This document shows, in pieces, positions 8,720 to 16,630 of a stretch of DNA of 64,000 nucleotides. A program made the position numbers and the translations under genes. Position 1 is the first letter of the stretch. Each line of letters starts with the position of its first letter. The notes below the pieces were generated by a model, which searched no databases, had not been told where the DNA came from, and saw nothing but the letters and a program-made list of their open reading frames with translations. Source of the DNA: Alteraurantiacibacter buctensis (GTDB taxonomy: Bacteria; Pseudomonadota; Alphaproteobacteria; Sphingomonadales; Sphingomonadaceae); NCBI RefSeq assembly GCF_009827655.1, contig NZ_WTYV01000001.1:62001-126000 (forward strand), read 5' to 3'.

Positions 8720-9367
8720 GTGATTCTGCCGCAACGCCTTCTTGTTATTGCCGTGCTGCCAGCCGTGGCATTGGCCACGCCTGCGCGGGCCGACGTGCTG
8801 GTGATCGCGGACGATGGCGCGGCGCAGTGGCTGTCCGGCCCGAACATGATGGTGGAGCAGGTTTCCGCCCCCGCCGGTGACCTGGCAGAAGTTCCCGCCG
8901 AGGCCGGCCTGGTGCCCGAAGTGGCGCTGGCCGATACCGCCCGCCATGCCAGCATTGTTCCCGCCCGCTACCAGCCGCTGGTGGCGCACCTGTCTGCCAA
9001 GTATGACCTTTCGCCTGCGCTGATCGAGGCGGTGGTCTGGCAGGAGAGCCGCTGGCGTGAGAATGCCCGCAGCCCCGTGGGCGCGCGTGGCCTGGCGCAA
9101 CTGATGCCCGGCACCGCGCGGGAGCTGGGCGTGAACCCGGACGATCCCGCCGCCAACCTGGAAGGCGGGGCCCGTTACCTGCGCGAACAGCTTGACCGTT
9201 TTGACGGCAATCTGGAAAACGCCCTGGCCGCCTACAACGCCGGCCCCGGCCGGGTACAGCGCGCCGGCGGCATCCCGCGCATCCGCGAAACCCAGAACTA
9301 TGTGGCGGCCATCATCGGCCGCCTGTCCAGCCACAGTGTGGCCAGCAATACCCGGAGTGCCCAGTAA
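8720..9367 (+). CDS. virB1: VirB1-like lytic transglycosylase
   Basis: 215 residues from a GTG start, with a signal peptide (LPAVALATPARA/DV). After a spacer of about 70 residues comes a goose-type SLT domain. Catalytic Glu109 lies in AVVWQESRWRENARS, followed by GARGLAQLMPGTA, GGARYLREQLDRF and LAAYNAGPGRV, all family hallmarks. It cleaves peptidoglycan glycan strands in the periplasm, and in type IV secretion systems this opens the wall for assembly of the channel and pilus. It is the first gene of the virB-like set, only 2 bases before virB2, and directly follows the Pho box. On its own it could pass for a generic transglycosylase; the context makes VirB1 the better call. Confidence 0.88.
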   Translation: MILPQRLLVIAVLPAVALATPARADVLVIADDGAAQWLSGPNMMVEQVSAPAGDLAEVPAEAGLVPEVALADTARHASIVPARYQPLVAHLSAKYDLSPALIEAVVWQESRWRENARSPVGARGLAQLMPGTARELGVNPDDPAANLEGGARYLREQLDRFDGNLENALAAYNAGPGRVQRAGGIPRIRETQNYVAAIIGRLSSHSVASNTRSAQ

Positions 9368-9369
9368 TC

Positions 9370-9660
9370 ATGCGTCTTGTTGCTCGAATTGCCGCGATTG
9401 TTGCCCTTCTCGCTCCCGCTGCGGCGCGCGCCCAGACGACTGCCGGAAGCGGCCCGATCGAGAACGCGCTGCTGTGGATCCAGGGCACGATGCTGGGCAA
9501 CGTGGCCACCGCCGTGGCGGTGATGGCCGTGGCCGCGGTGGGCTTCGGCATGCTGACCGGCCGGATGAACTGGCGCTTCGGCGCCACCGTGATCATCGGC
9601 ATCTTCATCATCTTCGGCGCCGGGACCATCGTGGCCGGCATCCAGGGCGCGGCGGGCTGA
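9370..9660 (+). CDS. virB2: VirB2/TrbC-like pilin
   Basis: 96 residues: a signal peptide ending ARAQ, a short polar stretch, then two hydrophobic helices (about 43-61 and 72-93) separated by the basic loop GRMNWRF. This is the size and layout of VirB2/TrbC major pilins, which insert in the inner membrane and polymerise into the T4SS pilus. It lies between the transglycosylase and virB3 with gaps of 2 and 5 bases, consistent with one transcript. Confidence 0.88.
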   Translation: MRLVARIAAIVALLAPAAARAQTTAGSGPIENALLWIQGTMLGNVATAVAVMAVAAVGFGMLTGRMNWRFGATVIIGIFIIFGAGTIVAGIQGAAG

Positions 9661-9665
9661 CGCCC

Positions 9666-9947
9666 ATGCAGCTTGTCCGCCACCGCGTGCACCGGGCACT
9701 GACACGGCCGCAGATGTTTGCCGGGGTCACGCTCAACTATTTCGTGATCAACGCGCTGGTGACGACCGAGGTGTTCCTGATCTTCAAGAGCCTGTGGATC
9801 CTGCCGGTGCCGTTCGTGATGCACGCCATCGGCTATTTCGCCTGCCTGCGCGAACCGCGCATTTTCGACCTCTGGCTCACCAAGGTCAGCAAGTGCCCCC
9901 GGGTGCGCAATTACAAGCGCTGGGGCTGCAACAGTTACACCGCCTGA
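9666..9947 (+). CDS. virB3: VirB3-like inner-membrane protein
   Basis: 93 residues from the ATG at 9666. The same frame is open much further upstream but overlaps virB1 and virB2, so the short start is correct. It begins with the basic VRHRVHRALTRPQMFAGV typical of VirB3, then one long hydrophobic hairpin and a C-terminal cytoplasmic tail that keeps the family's FDLW motif. VirB3 associates with VirB4 at the inner membrane during pilus assembly. It sits in the standard position immediately before virB4. Confidence 0.88.
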   Translation: MQLVRHRVHRALTRPQMFAGVTLNYFVINALVTTEVFLIFKSLWILPVPFVMHAIGYFACLREPRIFDLWLTKVSKCPRVRNYKRWGCNSYTA

Positions 9948-9968
9948 CCGGCGGCAAGGGAATTAGCT

Positions 9969-12404
9969 ATGGCCAAATGGCTTGGAGCAGCGGCGTGGAA
10001 CGACAAGGAGGCGAAGGCGGGTGACCGCCTGCCCTATGCCACGCTGGTCGACAGCGATGTGGTGCTGCTGCGCGACGGCAGCCTGATGGCCGCCCTGCAA
10101 GTGCCCGGCCTGCTGTTCGAGACCGAGGACACCCAGGCCCTCAATGCCCACGCCGCCACCCGCGAGGTGATGCTGCGATCGAACCTCGATGGCCGCTTCG
10201 TGCTCTACCACCATGTCATCCGCCGGCGGGTGAGCGTGGAGCTGGAAGCCAGCTTCGACGATCCGCTGGCCGCGCACATCGATGCCCGCTGGCGGCAGCG
10301 GCTGTCCACCGGATCGCTGTTCGTCAATGACCAGTTCGTCACCCTGGTGCGCCGCCCGGCGCGCGGCAAGGCAGGCTGGGGCGAGCGGCTGTCCAGGATG
10401 GTCCGTGGCAAGCCCACCGAGGCGGAGGAAATCGACCACCGCGAACTGCGATCCTTGCGCGCCGCGCTGCAGGCGCTGGCCGCCAGCCTGGGCGATTACG
10501 GCGCGCAGCCGCTGGGCGACTACACCGGCCCCAGCGGCGCGGTGAACAACGAGCTGCTGGAGCTGCTGAGCGCGCTCTACAATGGCGAAATGCGCCCGGT
10601 GCGCCGCCCGGATGACAGCACCGACATCGGCCAGATGCTGCCCTATCGCCGGGCCAGCTTCGGCATCGATGCGATGGAACTGCGCGGGGCCAGCGGGGCC
10701 GATTGCGCGGCGATCATCAGCCTGAAGGATTACCCTGACGCGACCAGCCCGGGCCTGCTCGATGCCCTGCTGCGCCAGCCGCACGAAATGGTGGTGAGCG
10801 AAAGCTTCGCCCCGCAGGAACGGCAGACCGCGCGCGAGAAGATCGACCTGGCCCTGCGCCGCCTGCGTTCGGTTGACGAGGACGCCGCCGCCGAGCGGGC
10901 CGACATGCTCTCTGCCCGCGACGAACTGGGTGCCGGCAGCGTGGCCTTTGGCGATCATCACCTCTCGGTCCTGGTGCGCGAAGCCACGCTGGACAAGCTG
11001 GACGAGGCCGCCGCCCGCGTGGCCGCCGCCCTGGCCGATATCGGCGCCATCGCCGTGCGCGAGGATACCAACCTGGAGCCCGCCTTCTGGGGCCAGTTCC
11101 CCGGCAACGAAGGCTACCTGGTCCGTCGCAGCCTGATTTCCACCGCCAACATGGCCAGCTTCGGCAGCTTGCACGGGTTTGCCCTGGGCCAGGCTGATGG
11201 CAACCACTGGGGCCAGGCGGTCGCCCTGCTGCAGACCACCAGTTCCACCCCGTTCTTCTTCAACTTTCACCACGGGGACCTGGGCAACTTCACCGTGATC
11301 GGCCCGTCGGGCAGCGGCAAGACCGTGGTGATGAACTTCCTGGCCGCGCAGGCGCAGAAGTTCTCGCCGCGCACCGTCCTGTTCGACAAGGACCGCGGCG
11401 CGGAGCTGTTCATCCGCGGCATCGGCGGGCGGTATGACCGGGTGCAGAGCGGCCAGCCTTCCGGCTTCAACCCCATGGCCCTGCCCGATACCCCCACCAA
11501 CCGCGCCTTCCTGCGTGACTGGCTGGGCGTGCTGCTGAAGGCCGAAGGGCCGGAGGAGGAGGCGACCATCGCCGGAGCGGTGGATGCCGCCTATGCCAAT
11601 GCGCCCGAACTGCGCCGCCTGCGCCACTTCCGCGAACTGTTGAGCGGCACCCGCCGCCCGCAGCCGGGAGACCTGGCCGATCGCCTGAGCGCCTGGATGG
11701 ACGGCGGCGAACACGCCTGGCTGTTCGACAATGCCACCGACGAGCTGGACCTGTCGGCCCGAGTGCTGGGCTTCGACATGACCGCGCTGCTGGAAAACCC
11801 CCGCCTGCGCACGCCAGTGATGATGTACCTGTTCCACCGCATCGACGAGCGGCTGGACGGACACCCGACAATGATCCTGATCGACGAGGGCTGGAAGGCG
11901 CTGGACGACGAGGTGTTCGCCGCGCGCATCCGGGACTGGCTGAAGACACTGCGCAAGCGCAACGCGCTGGTCGGCTTTGCCACCCAGTCCGCCCGCGACG
12001 CGCTGGAAAGCCGCATTTCCACCGCCCTGGTGGAGCAGACCGCCACCATGATCTTCATGCCCAATGCCCGCGCCCGGGCGGAGGACTATTGCGACGGCTT
12101 CGGCCTGACCGAGCATGAACTGGCGCTGATCCGCACCCTGCCCGCGCACAGCCGCTGCTTCCTGGTGCGCCAGCCCGATGCATCCGTGGTTGTCCGGCTG
12201 GACCTGGGCAATGCGCCCGAGGTGCTCACCATCCTCTCGGGCCGCGAAAGCACCGTGCGCCGGCTGGATCTGCTGCGCGAAGCGGTGGGTGACGAGCCCG
12301 CCCAGTGGTTCCCTGCCCTCACCGGCAAGCGCTGGCCCGGCACGCCGGCCGCTGCCGGCGAGGACGACCTGGCCGACGACCAGGCCTGGGAAGCCGCCCA
12401 GTGA
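9969..12404 (+). CDS. virB4: VirB4 ATPase of type IV secretion system
   Basis: 811 residues, normal family length. The N-terminal half is the CagE/TrbE/VirB domain. The C-terminal half is a P-loop ATPase with Walker A GPSGSGKT near residue 444, Walker B MILIDEGW near 634, and the downstream GFATQS motif. VirB4 is the hexameric inner-membrane ATPase that powers pilin extraction and substrate transfer, and is the most conserved T4SS marker. The C-terminal tail is acidic. The last codons overlap the GTG start of virB6 by 4 bases, indicating translational coupling. Confidence 0.95.
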   Translation: MAKWLGAAAWNDKEAKAGDRLPYATLVDSDVVLLRDGSLMAALQVPGLLFETEDTQALNAHAATREVMLRSNLDGRFVLYHHVIRRRVSVELEASFDDPLAAHIDARWRQRLSTGSLFVNDQFVTLVRRPARGKAGWGERLSRMVRGKPTEAEEIDHRELRSLRAALQALAASLGDYGAQPLGDYTGPSGAVNNELLELLSALYNGEMRPVRRPDDSTDIGQMLPYRRASFGIDAMELRGASGADCAAIISLKDYPDATSPGLLDALLRQPHEMVVSESFAPQERQTAREKIDLALRRLRSVDEDAAAERADMLSARDELGAGSVAFGDHHLSVLVREATLDKLDEAAARVAAALADIGAIAVREDTNLEPAFWGQFPGNEGYLVRRSLISTANMASFGSLHGFALGQADGNHWGQAVALLQTTSSTPFFFNFHHGDLGNFTVIGPSGSGKTVVMNFLAAQAQKFSPRTVLFDKDRGAELFIRGIGGRYDRVQSGQPSGFNPMALPDTPTNRAFLRDWLGVLLKAEGPEEEATIAGAVDAAYANAPELRRLRHFRELLSGTRRPQPGDLADRLSAWMDGGEHAWLFDNATDELDLSARVLGFDMTALLENPRLRTPVMMYLFHRIDERLDGHPTMILIDEGWKALDDEVFAARIRDWLKTLRKRNALVGFATQSARDALESRISTALVEQTATMIFMPNARARAEDYCDGFGLTEHELALIRTLPAHSRCFLVRQPDASVVVRLDLGNAPEVLTILSGRESTVRRLDLLREAVGDEPAQWFPALTGKRWPGTPAAAGEDDLADDQAWEAAQ

Positions 12405-13630
12405 TCGCGGCCGCGCCCGCTCCGGTTCCCGCTGCCAGCGGCGTCAGCCAGTGCCAGGCGGCGCTGGAAGGCGTTGGCGCGGGCATCGGCGCGAGCCTGC
12501 GCGCCATCGACTGTGCCGCCGGCGAGATGTCGCAAGCCGCCTTCAGCCGTATCTTCGGGCCGGAAGGTGCCTTTGTGGTGCCGTTGCAGATCCTGCTGTC
12601 GCTGTTCGTGATCCTGATCGGCTATGGCTTCCTGACCGGGCGGCTGCGCATCGGCCTTGGCAGCCTGGTGCCGCGCGTGTTCACCCTGATCACCGTGGTG
12701 ACGATGGCGACCAGCTGGATCGCATTCCAGGCCGTGTTCTGGAACCTGACCGTGGGCGCGCCGGACCAGATCGCCAGCGCCATGATGGGCACGCAGGGCT
12801 CTGCCACCACGATCTTTGCCGACAAGCTGGACGTGGTGATGTTCTCGCTGATGGAGGCATCGGGCGGCGAAGGTGCGGCGGAGACGACCTCCATCTTCTC
12901 GCCCCCCGGCCTGTTGTGGAGCGGGGCGACCATGCTGCTGCTGGGCACGGTGGGCGTGCTGGCCACCACCAAGATTGCCCTGGCCGTGCTCCTGTCACTG
13001 GGGCCGGTGTTCATCGTGATGGCGCTGTTCCGGCCCACGCGCGGCCTGTTCACCGGCTGGCTTAAGGCGGTGGTGATGGTGGCCCTGGCCCCGCTGTTCA
13101 CCGTGCTGGCCGGATCGCTGATGCTGGAACTGGCCACCCCCGTGCTTGCCTCGCTGATGGCCACGCCCGGCCAGATCGACGTGCGCCCGGCGATGGCCTT
13201 CTTCATGATCGGCGCGGTGCACCTGGCGCTGATGGCCATGGTGATGAAGGTGACCAGCACGATGGTGCGCGGCTGGAGCGTGTTCGGCATGAGCGCCGGC
13301 AAGGAAGATCGGGCGGACGATCGCTCGGCGCGCCCCGCCTATGCCCCCGCGCCTGCCGCATCGGCTGCCTCCGCTGCGGTGCCCGGTGCGGCGCTGGCCG
13401 CTGCCACCTCTCCTGCTCCCGGGCGCGAGATCCGCGTGGCCAGCGCCATGCCCGTGCCTGCCAATGACAGCGGGCCCCAAGCCGGCGGAACCGTGCGCGA
13501 GACGCGCGTGGTAGCCGGCCCCGGCTCCGCTTCAGCTTCCGCTCAGGCGGACAGCGCCACCCCTTCGCGCGTGCGCGGCATCGGCAGCCGCTTCAAGTCC
13601 GCGCCGGTTCGATCCACGGAGAAGTTCTGA
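12401..13630 (+). CDS. virB6: VirB6/TrbL-like polytopic membrane protein
   Basis: 409 residues from a GTG at 12401 whose GTGA overlaps the virB4 stop; upstream in-frame codons lie inside virB4. After a short secretion-signal-like start it has about six hydrophobic segments between residues 45 and 290 (e.g. FVVPLQILLSLFVILIGYGF). The last ~110 residues form a low-complexity Ala/Pro-rich cytoplasmic or periplasmic tail. This matches VirB6, the inner-membrane channel component. The stop overlaps the ATG of virB9 (TGATG), so no VirB7 or VirB8 gene lies between them, as would be usual in other T4SS loci. Confidence 0.85.
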   Translation: MIAAAPAPVPAASGVSQCQAALEGVGAGIGASLRAIDCAAGEMSQAAFSRIFGPEGAFVVPLQILLSLFVILIGYGFLTGRLRIGLGSLVPRVFTLITVVTMATSWIAFQAVFWNLTVGAPDQIASAMMGTQGSATTIFADKLDVVMFSLMEASGGEGAAETTSIFSPPGLLWSGATMLLLGTVGVLATTKIALAVLLSLGPVFIVMALFRPTRGLFTGWLKAVVMVALAPLFTVLAGSLMLELATPVLASLMATPGQIDVRPAMAFFMIGAVHLALMAMVMKVTSTMVRGWSVFGMSAGKEDRADDRSARPAYAPAPAASAASAAVPGAALAAATSPAPGREIRVASAMPVPANDSGPQAGGTVRETRVVAGPGSASASAQADSATPSRVRGIGSRFKSAPVRSTEKF

Positions 13631-14400
13631 TGTTCCGCGCCATTCTTGCAGCGGCCCTCCTCGCCACGGCGGCCACCCCGGCCATGGCGCAGAGCGATGC
13701 CCGCCTCGTCACCCGCGAATATTCCGCCGACCGCGTGGTGCGGGTGGAAGGCCGGGTGAACGTGCAGGCCACCATCCGCTTCCGGTCCGACGAGCGGATC
13801 GAGAACGTCGCCATCGGCGATTCGCAGGCCTGGCAGGTCACGCCCAACCGCAGCGCCGACATCCTGTTCGTGAAGCCGCTGAACCCGCGCGCCAGCACCA
13901 ATATGACCGTGGTGACCAGCAAGCGCGTCTACCTGTTCGACCTGGTGGCGGGGCCCAATGTGCGCAACCCGCTCTATGTCCTGTCGTTCTCCTATCCGGA
14001 GGACGAGGCCGCTGAAGCCGCCGCCGCCGCACAGCTGGCGCAAGGCGGCACCGGCGAGAGCGCCAATCCGGACGAGATGGCGGCGGCCAGCGACGACCTG
14101 GCCGTGCTTGACCCGGCCACGCTGAATTTTGCCTGGGGCACATCGGGCGCGCCTGCCCTGCTGCCGGAAACGGTCTATGACAACGGCGAGGCGACCTTCC
14201 TTGCCTGGCCCGAGGGGGAGCCGATGCCGGCGATCCTGGTGGTCAACGAGGACGGGGTGGAAGGCCCGGTGAACTATGCCACGCGCGGCGGGGTGATCGT
14301 GATCGACGCCGTGCCCGCACAGATCATCCTGCGGTCGGGCGAGGACATGGCCCGGCTCGTGTACAACGGGCCGGCCACCGCCGACCGGACCGGTGCGTGA
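13630..14400 (+). CDS. virB9: VirB9/TrbG-like outer-membrane-complex protein
   Basis: 256 residues with a signal peptide (ATPAMAQ/SD). The N-terminal domain has the family pattern EYSADRVVRVEGRVNVQATIRF and a C-terminal beta-sandwich (LNFAWGTSG to MARLVYNG). The two are joined by an Ala/Glu-rich linker at about 118-155. VirB9 forms the outer-membrane core complex with VirB7 and VirB10. It is coupled to virB6 by a one-base TGATG overlap and is followed 15 bases later by virB10. It has no lipobox, so it does not replace VirB7. Confidence 0.88.
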   Translation: MFRAILAAALLATAATPAMAQSDARLVTREYSADRVVRVEGRVNVQATIRFRSDERIENVAIGDSQAWQVTPNRSADILFVKPLNPRASTNMTVVTSKRVYLFDLVAGPNVRNPLYVLSFSYPEDEAAEAAAAAQLAQGGTGESANPDEMAAASDDLAVLDPATLNFAWGTSGAPALLPETVYDNGEATFLAWPEGEPMPAILVVNEDGVEGPVNYATRGGVIVIDAVPAQIILRSGEDMARLVYNGPATADRTGA

Positions 14401-14415
14401 TAAGGACCTGATGCC

Positions 14416-15573
14416 ATGAAGCTTGCCATGCGCCTGCCGGAAAAGAACAGTTCCGCCGCCCGCGACCGCGATCCGCGCGAGGATGCGACGACCGAGATCA
14501 TCGACCTCGCCAGCCGCACCAGCTATCCCGCCGTGGCCAACCGCAAGGGCCACTCCGACGCGCTGGGCCTGGCTGCCGGGATTGGCTTCGTGATGATTAT
14601 CGGCGCGGCCACCCTGTGGGGCCTCAACGCCGGCAAGGAGGGGCCGCAGGATGCCGCGCAGGGCGTAGCGCCGGGTGCCGCAGCTCCCGCGCAGGCCGCC
14701 GTAGTCCAGCCGCTGCCCGATATCGCCACCCTGCCATCTGCCAATGCCGGCGCGGTGCAGCCGGGGATGGAAGCCCAGCCCGTGCCCGGCCAGGCGGCGC
14801 CGATGATGGTCGATGGCTACAACCCGCAAGGGGCCCCGCAGCCCTATGTGAACCCCTACAATTCGCCCACCGTGGTCTATGACGGGAGCAATGCCCCCGT
14901 GGTTACCGGCATGGCCGCTGCCGTGGCCACTGCGGCCGAGACCGGCGGCCAGGTGCCGGGCGCAGGCACCGCGGGCGATTTTGCCTCGCGCATCGGGGGC
15001 GTGGGGGGCGGACCCGCCACCGCGCGGGCCGACATCAACCCCGCCACCACCGTGGCCCAGGGCACGATGATCCCGGCGATCCTGGAAACCGCCATCAACA
15101 CCGACGTGCCCGGCTATGTCCGCGCCGTCGTCAGCCAGGATGTGCGCAGCTTCGATGGCAGCCGCATCCTGGTGCCGCGGAGCAGCCGCCTGGTCGGCCA
15201 GTACCAGAGCGGGCTGCAGGCCGGCCAGCGCCGCGCATATGTTATCTGGACCCGCGTGATCCGGCCCGATGGCGTATCGGTCAACCTGGCCAGCCCGGCC
15301 ACCAGCTTCGATGGCACCGCCGGGCTGGAAGGACGGGTGGACAGCCACTTCTTCTCGCGCTTCGGTTCGGCCATGCTGCTCTCGGTGATCGGCGGGCTGA
15401 CGACCATTGCCAGCGGCGGGGCCAGCGTGATCCTGGGTGGCGGGCAAACCGCCGCCAGCACAGCCCTGCAACAGGATGGCCAGCGCCCGCCCACGGTGCG
15501 CGTGCGCATGGGTGAGCCGATCCGCGTGTTTACCGCGCGCGACCTGGATTTCAGCCAGGCCCCGCGCCTGTAA
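14416..15573 (+). CDS. virB10: VirB10/TrbI-like scaffold protein
   Basis: 385 residues. A charged cytoplasmic N-terminus (1-48) is followed by one transmembrane helix (about 49-70) and an Ala/Pro/Gln-rich periplasmic stretch rather than the stricter proline repeats of plasmid VirB10. The C-terminal TrbI barrel domain contains GTMIPAILETAINTDVPG and LVPRSSRLVGQY. VirB10 spans from the inner to the outer membrane and gates the channel in response to ATP use. It lies between virB9 and virB11 as usual. Confidence 0.92.
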   Translation: MKLAMRLPEKNSSAARDRDPREDATTEIIDLASRTSYPAVANRKGHSDALGLAAGIGFVMIIGAATLWGLNAGKEGPQDAAQGVAPGAAAPAQAAVVQPLPDIATLPSANAGAVQPGMEAQPVPGQAAPMMVDGYNPQGAPQPYVNPYNSPTVVYDGSNAPVVTGMAAAVATAAETGGQVPGAGTAGDFASRIGGVGGGPATARADINPATTVAQGTMIPAILETAINTDVPGYVRAVVSQDVRSFDGSRILVPRSSRLVGQYQSGLQAGQRRAYVIWTRVIRPDGVSVNLASPATSFDGTAGLEGRVDSHFFSRFGSAMLLSVIGGLTTIASGGASVILGGGQTAASTALQQDGQRPPTVRVRMGEPIRVFTARDLDFSQAPRL

Positions 15574-15593
15574 CCGTCAGGTAACGATCCGTT

Positions 15594-16619
15594 ATGCCGG
15601 CCGAGATACACCGCCTGGGTGATGAACCCGCCCCGGATACCGGCATGACCGCCGCCCAACCTGTCGCGCCCAGCGGCTCGGTCTACCTCGACGCCTACCT
15701 GGCCCCGTTCCGCCAGTGGCTTGACCGCGACACCGTGACCGAGATCCTGGTCAACCGGCCGGGCGAGATCTGGGTGGAGGATGCCGCCCATCCCGGCATG
15801 CAGCGCGTCAGCGCCCCCGAAGTGGATGACCGGCTGGTGCAGCGGCTGGCCGAACAGGTGGCCCGCGTCAGCCACCAGGGCATCAACCGCGAACACCCGC
15901 TGCTGGGGGCCACCCTGCCCGATGGCGCGCGCGTGCAGTTCTGCGGCCCGCCCGCCACTCGCAAGCACTGGGCCCTGGCCATTCGCCGCCACCGCCGGCT
16001 GGACCTGCCGCTTGATGCCTATGACACCGGCCCGCTTGACGGGCACGCCGAAGAGGTGCTGCCCGACCCCGTGCAGCAGCCGATCCAGTTCCTCCGCGCC
16101 GCGATCCGCGCCCGCAAGACCATCCTGATTTCAGGCGGCACCAGCACCGGCAAGACCACCTTCCTCAACGCCATGCTGGGCGAAATCCCGCGCGAGGAGC
16201 GCGTGGTGCTGGTGGAGGATACGCCCGAACTGAAGCTGCCCGGTGCCAACGGCGTGGGCCTGGTGGCGGTGAAGGGCGAGCTGGGCGAGGCCAAGGTGTC
16301 CGCCAATGAACTGTTGCAGGCCGCCCTGCGCCTGCGCCCCGATCGCATCGTGCTGGGCGAACTGCGCGGCGCGGAAAGCGTATCCTTCCTGCGGGCGATC
16401 AACACCGGCCACCCCGGCAGCTTCTCCACCATTCACGCCAATTCCCTGCGCGGGGCGCTGGAGCAGTTGAGCCTGATGGTGATGCAGACTGGCATCGGCC
16501 TCACGCGCAGCGATACCATTGCCTATGCCGCCGGGGTGATCGACGTGATCGTCCAGCTTGGCCGGCAGGATGGCAAGCGCGGCATCACCGCCATCGCCCG
16601 CGCCGCCGACTTGCTGTAG
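15594..16619 (+). CDS. virB11: VirB11-family secretion ATPase
   Basis: 341 residues. The N-terminal domain (EILVNRPGEIWVE) leads to a RecA-like ATPase with Walker A GGTSTGKTT at about 181-189, an Asp box (VVLVEDTPEL), Walker B region RPDRIVLGELRG and the His box (GHPGSFSTIHAN). VirB11 is a cytoplasmic hexameric ATPase that switches the system between pilus making and substrate transport. An internal ATG at 15645 is an alternative start because the first 17 residues are not conserved-looking. The ppk gene begins 11 bases after its stop, so the secretion genes and ppk are probably on one mRNA. Confidence 0.93.
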   Translation: MPAEIHRLGDEPAPDTGMTAAQPVAPSGSVYLDAYLAPFRQWLDRDTVTEILVNRPGEIWVEDAAHPGMQRVSAPEVDDRLVQRLAEQVARVSHQGINREHPLLGATLPDGARVQFCGPPATRKHWALAIRRHRRLDLPLDAYDTGPLDGHAEEVLPDPVQQPIQFLRAAIRARKTILISGGTSTGKTTFLNAMLGEIPREERVVLVEDTPELKLPGANGVGLVAVKGELGEAKVSANELLQAALRLRPDRIVLGELRGAESVSFLRAINTGHPGSFSTIHANSLRGALEQLSLMVMQTGIGLTRSDTIAYAAGVIDVIVQLGRQDGKRGITAIARAADLL

Positions 16620-16630
16620 GCAGGGCCGCG

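Noticed and set aside
9963-12149. Long minus-strand open frame of 728 codons
   Set aside because: It is the complement of virB4, whose Walker motifs and family length prove the plus strand. High GC leaves antisense frames open.
13543-15471. Minus-strand open frame of 642 codons
   Set aside because: Antisense to virB6, virB9 and virB10; His/Gly/Arg-rich without recognisable motifs.
8720-16619. T4SS as part of an integrated plasmid or conjugative element
   Set aside because: No integrase, relaxase, coupling protein, replication gene or flanking direct repeat was seen, and the locus runs directly into ppk-ppx.
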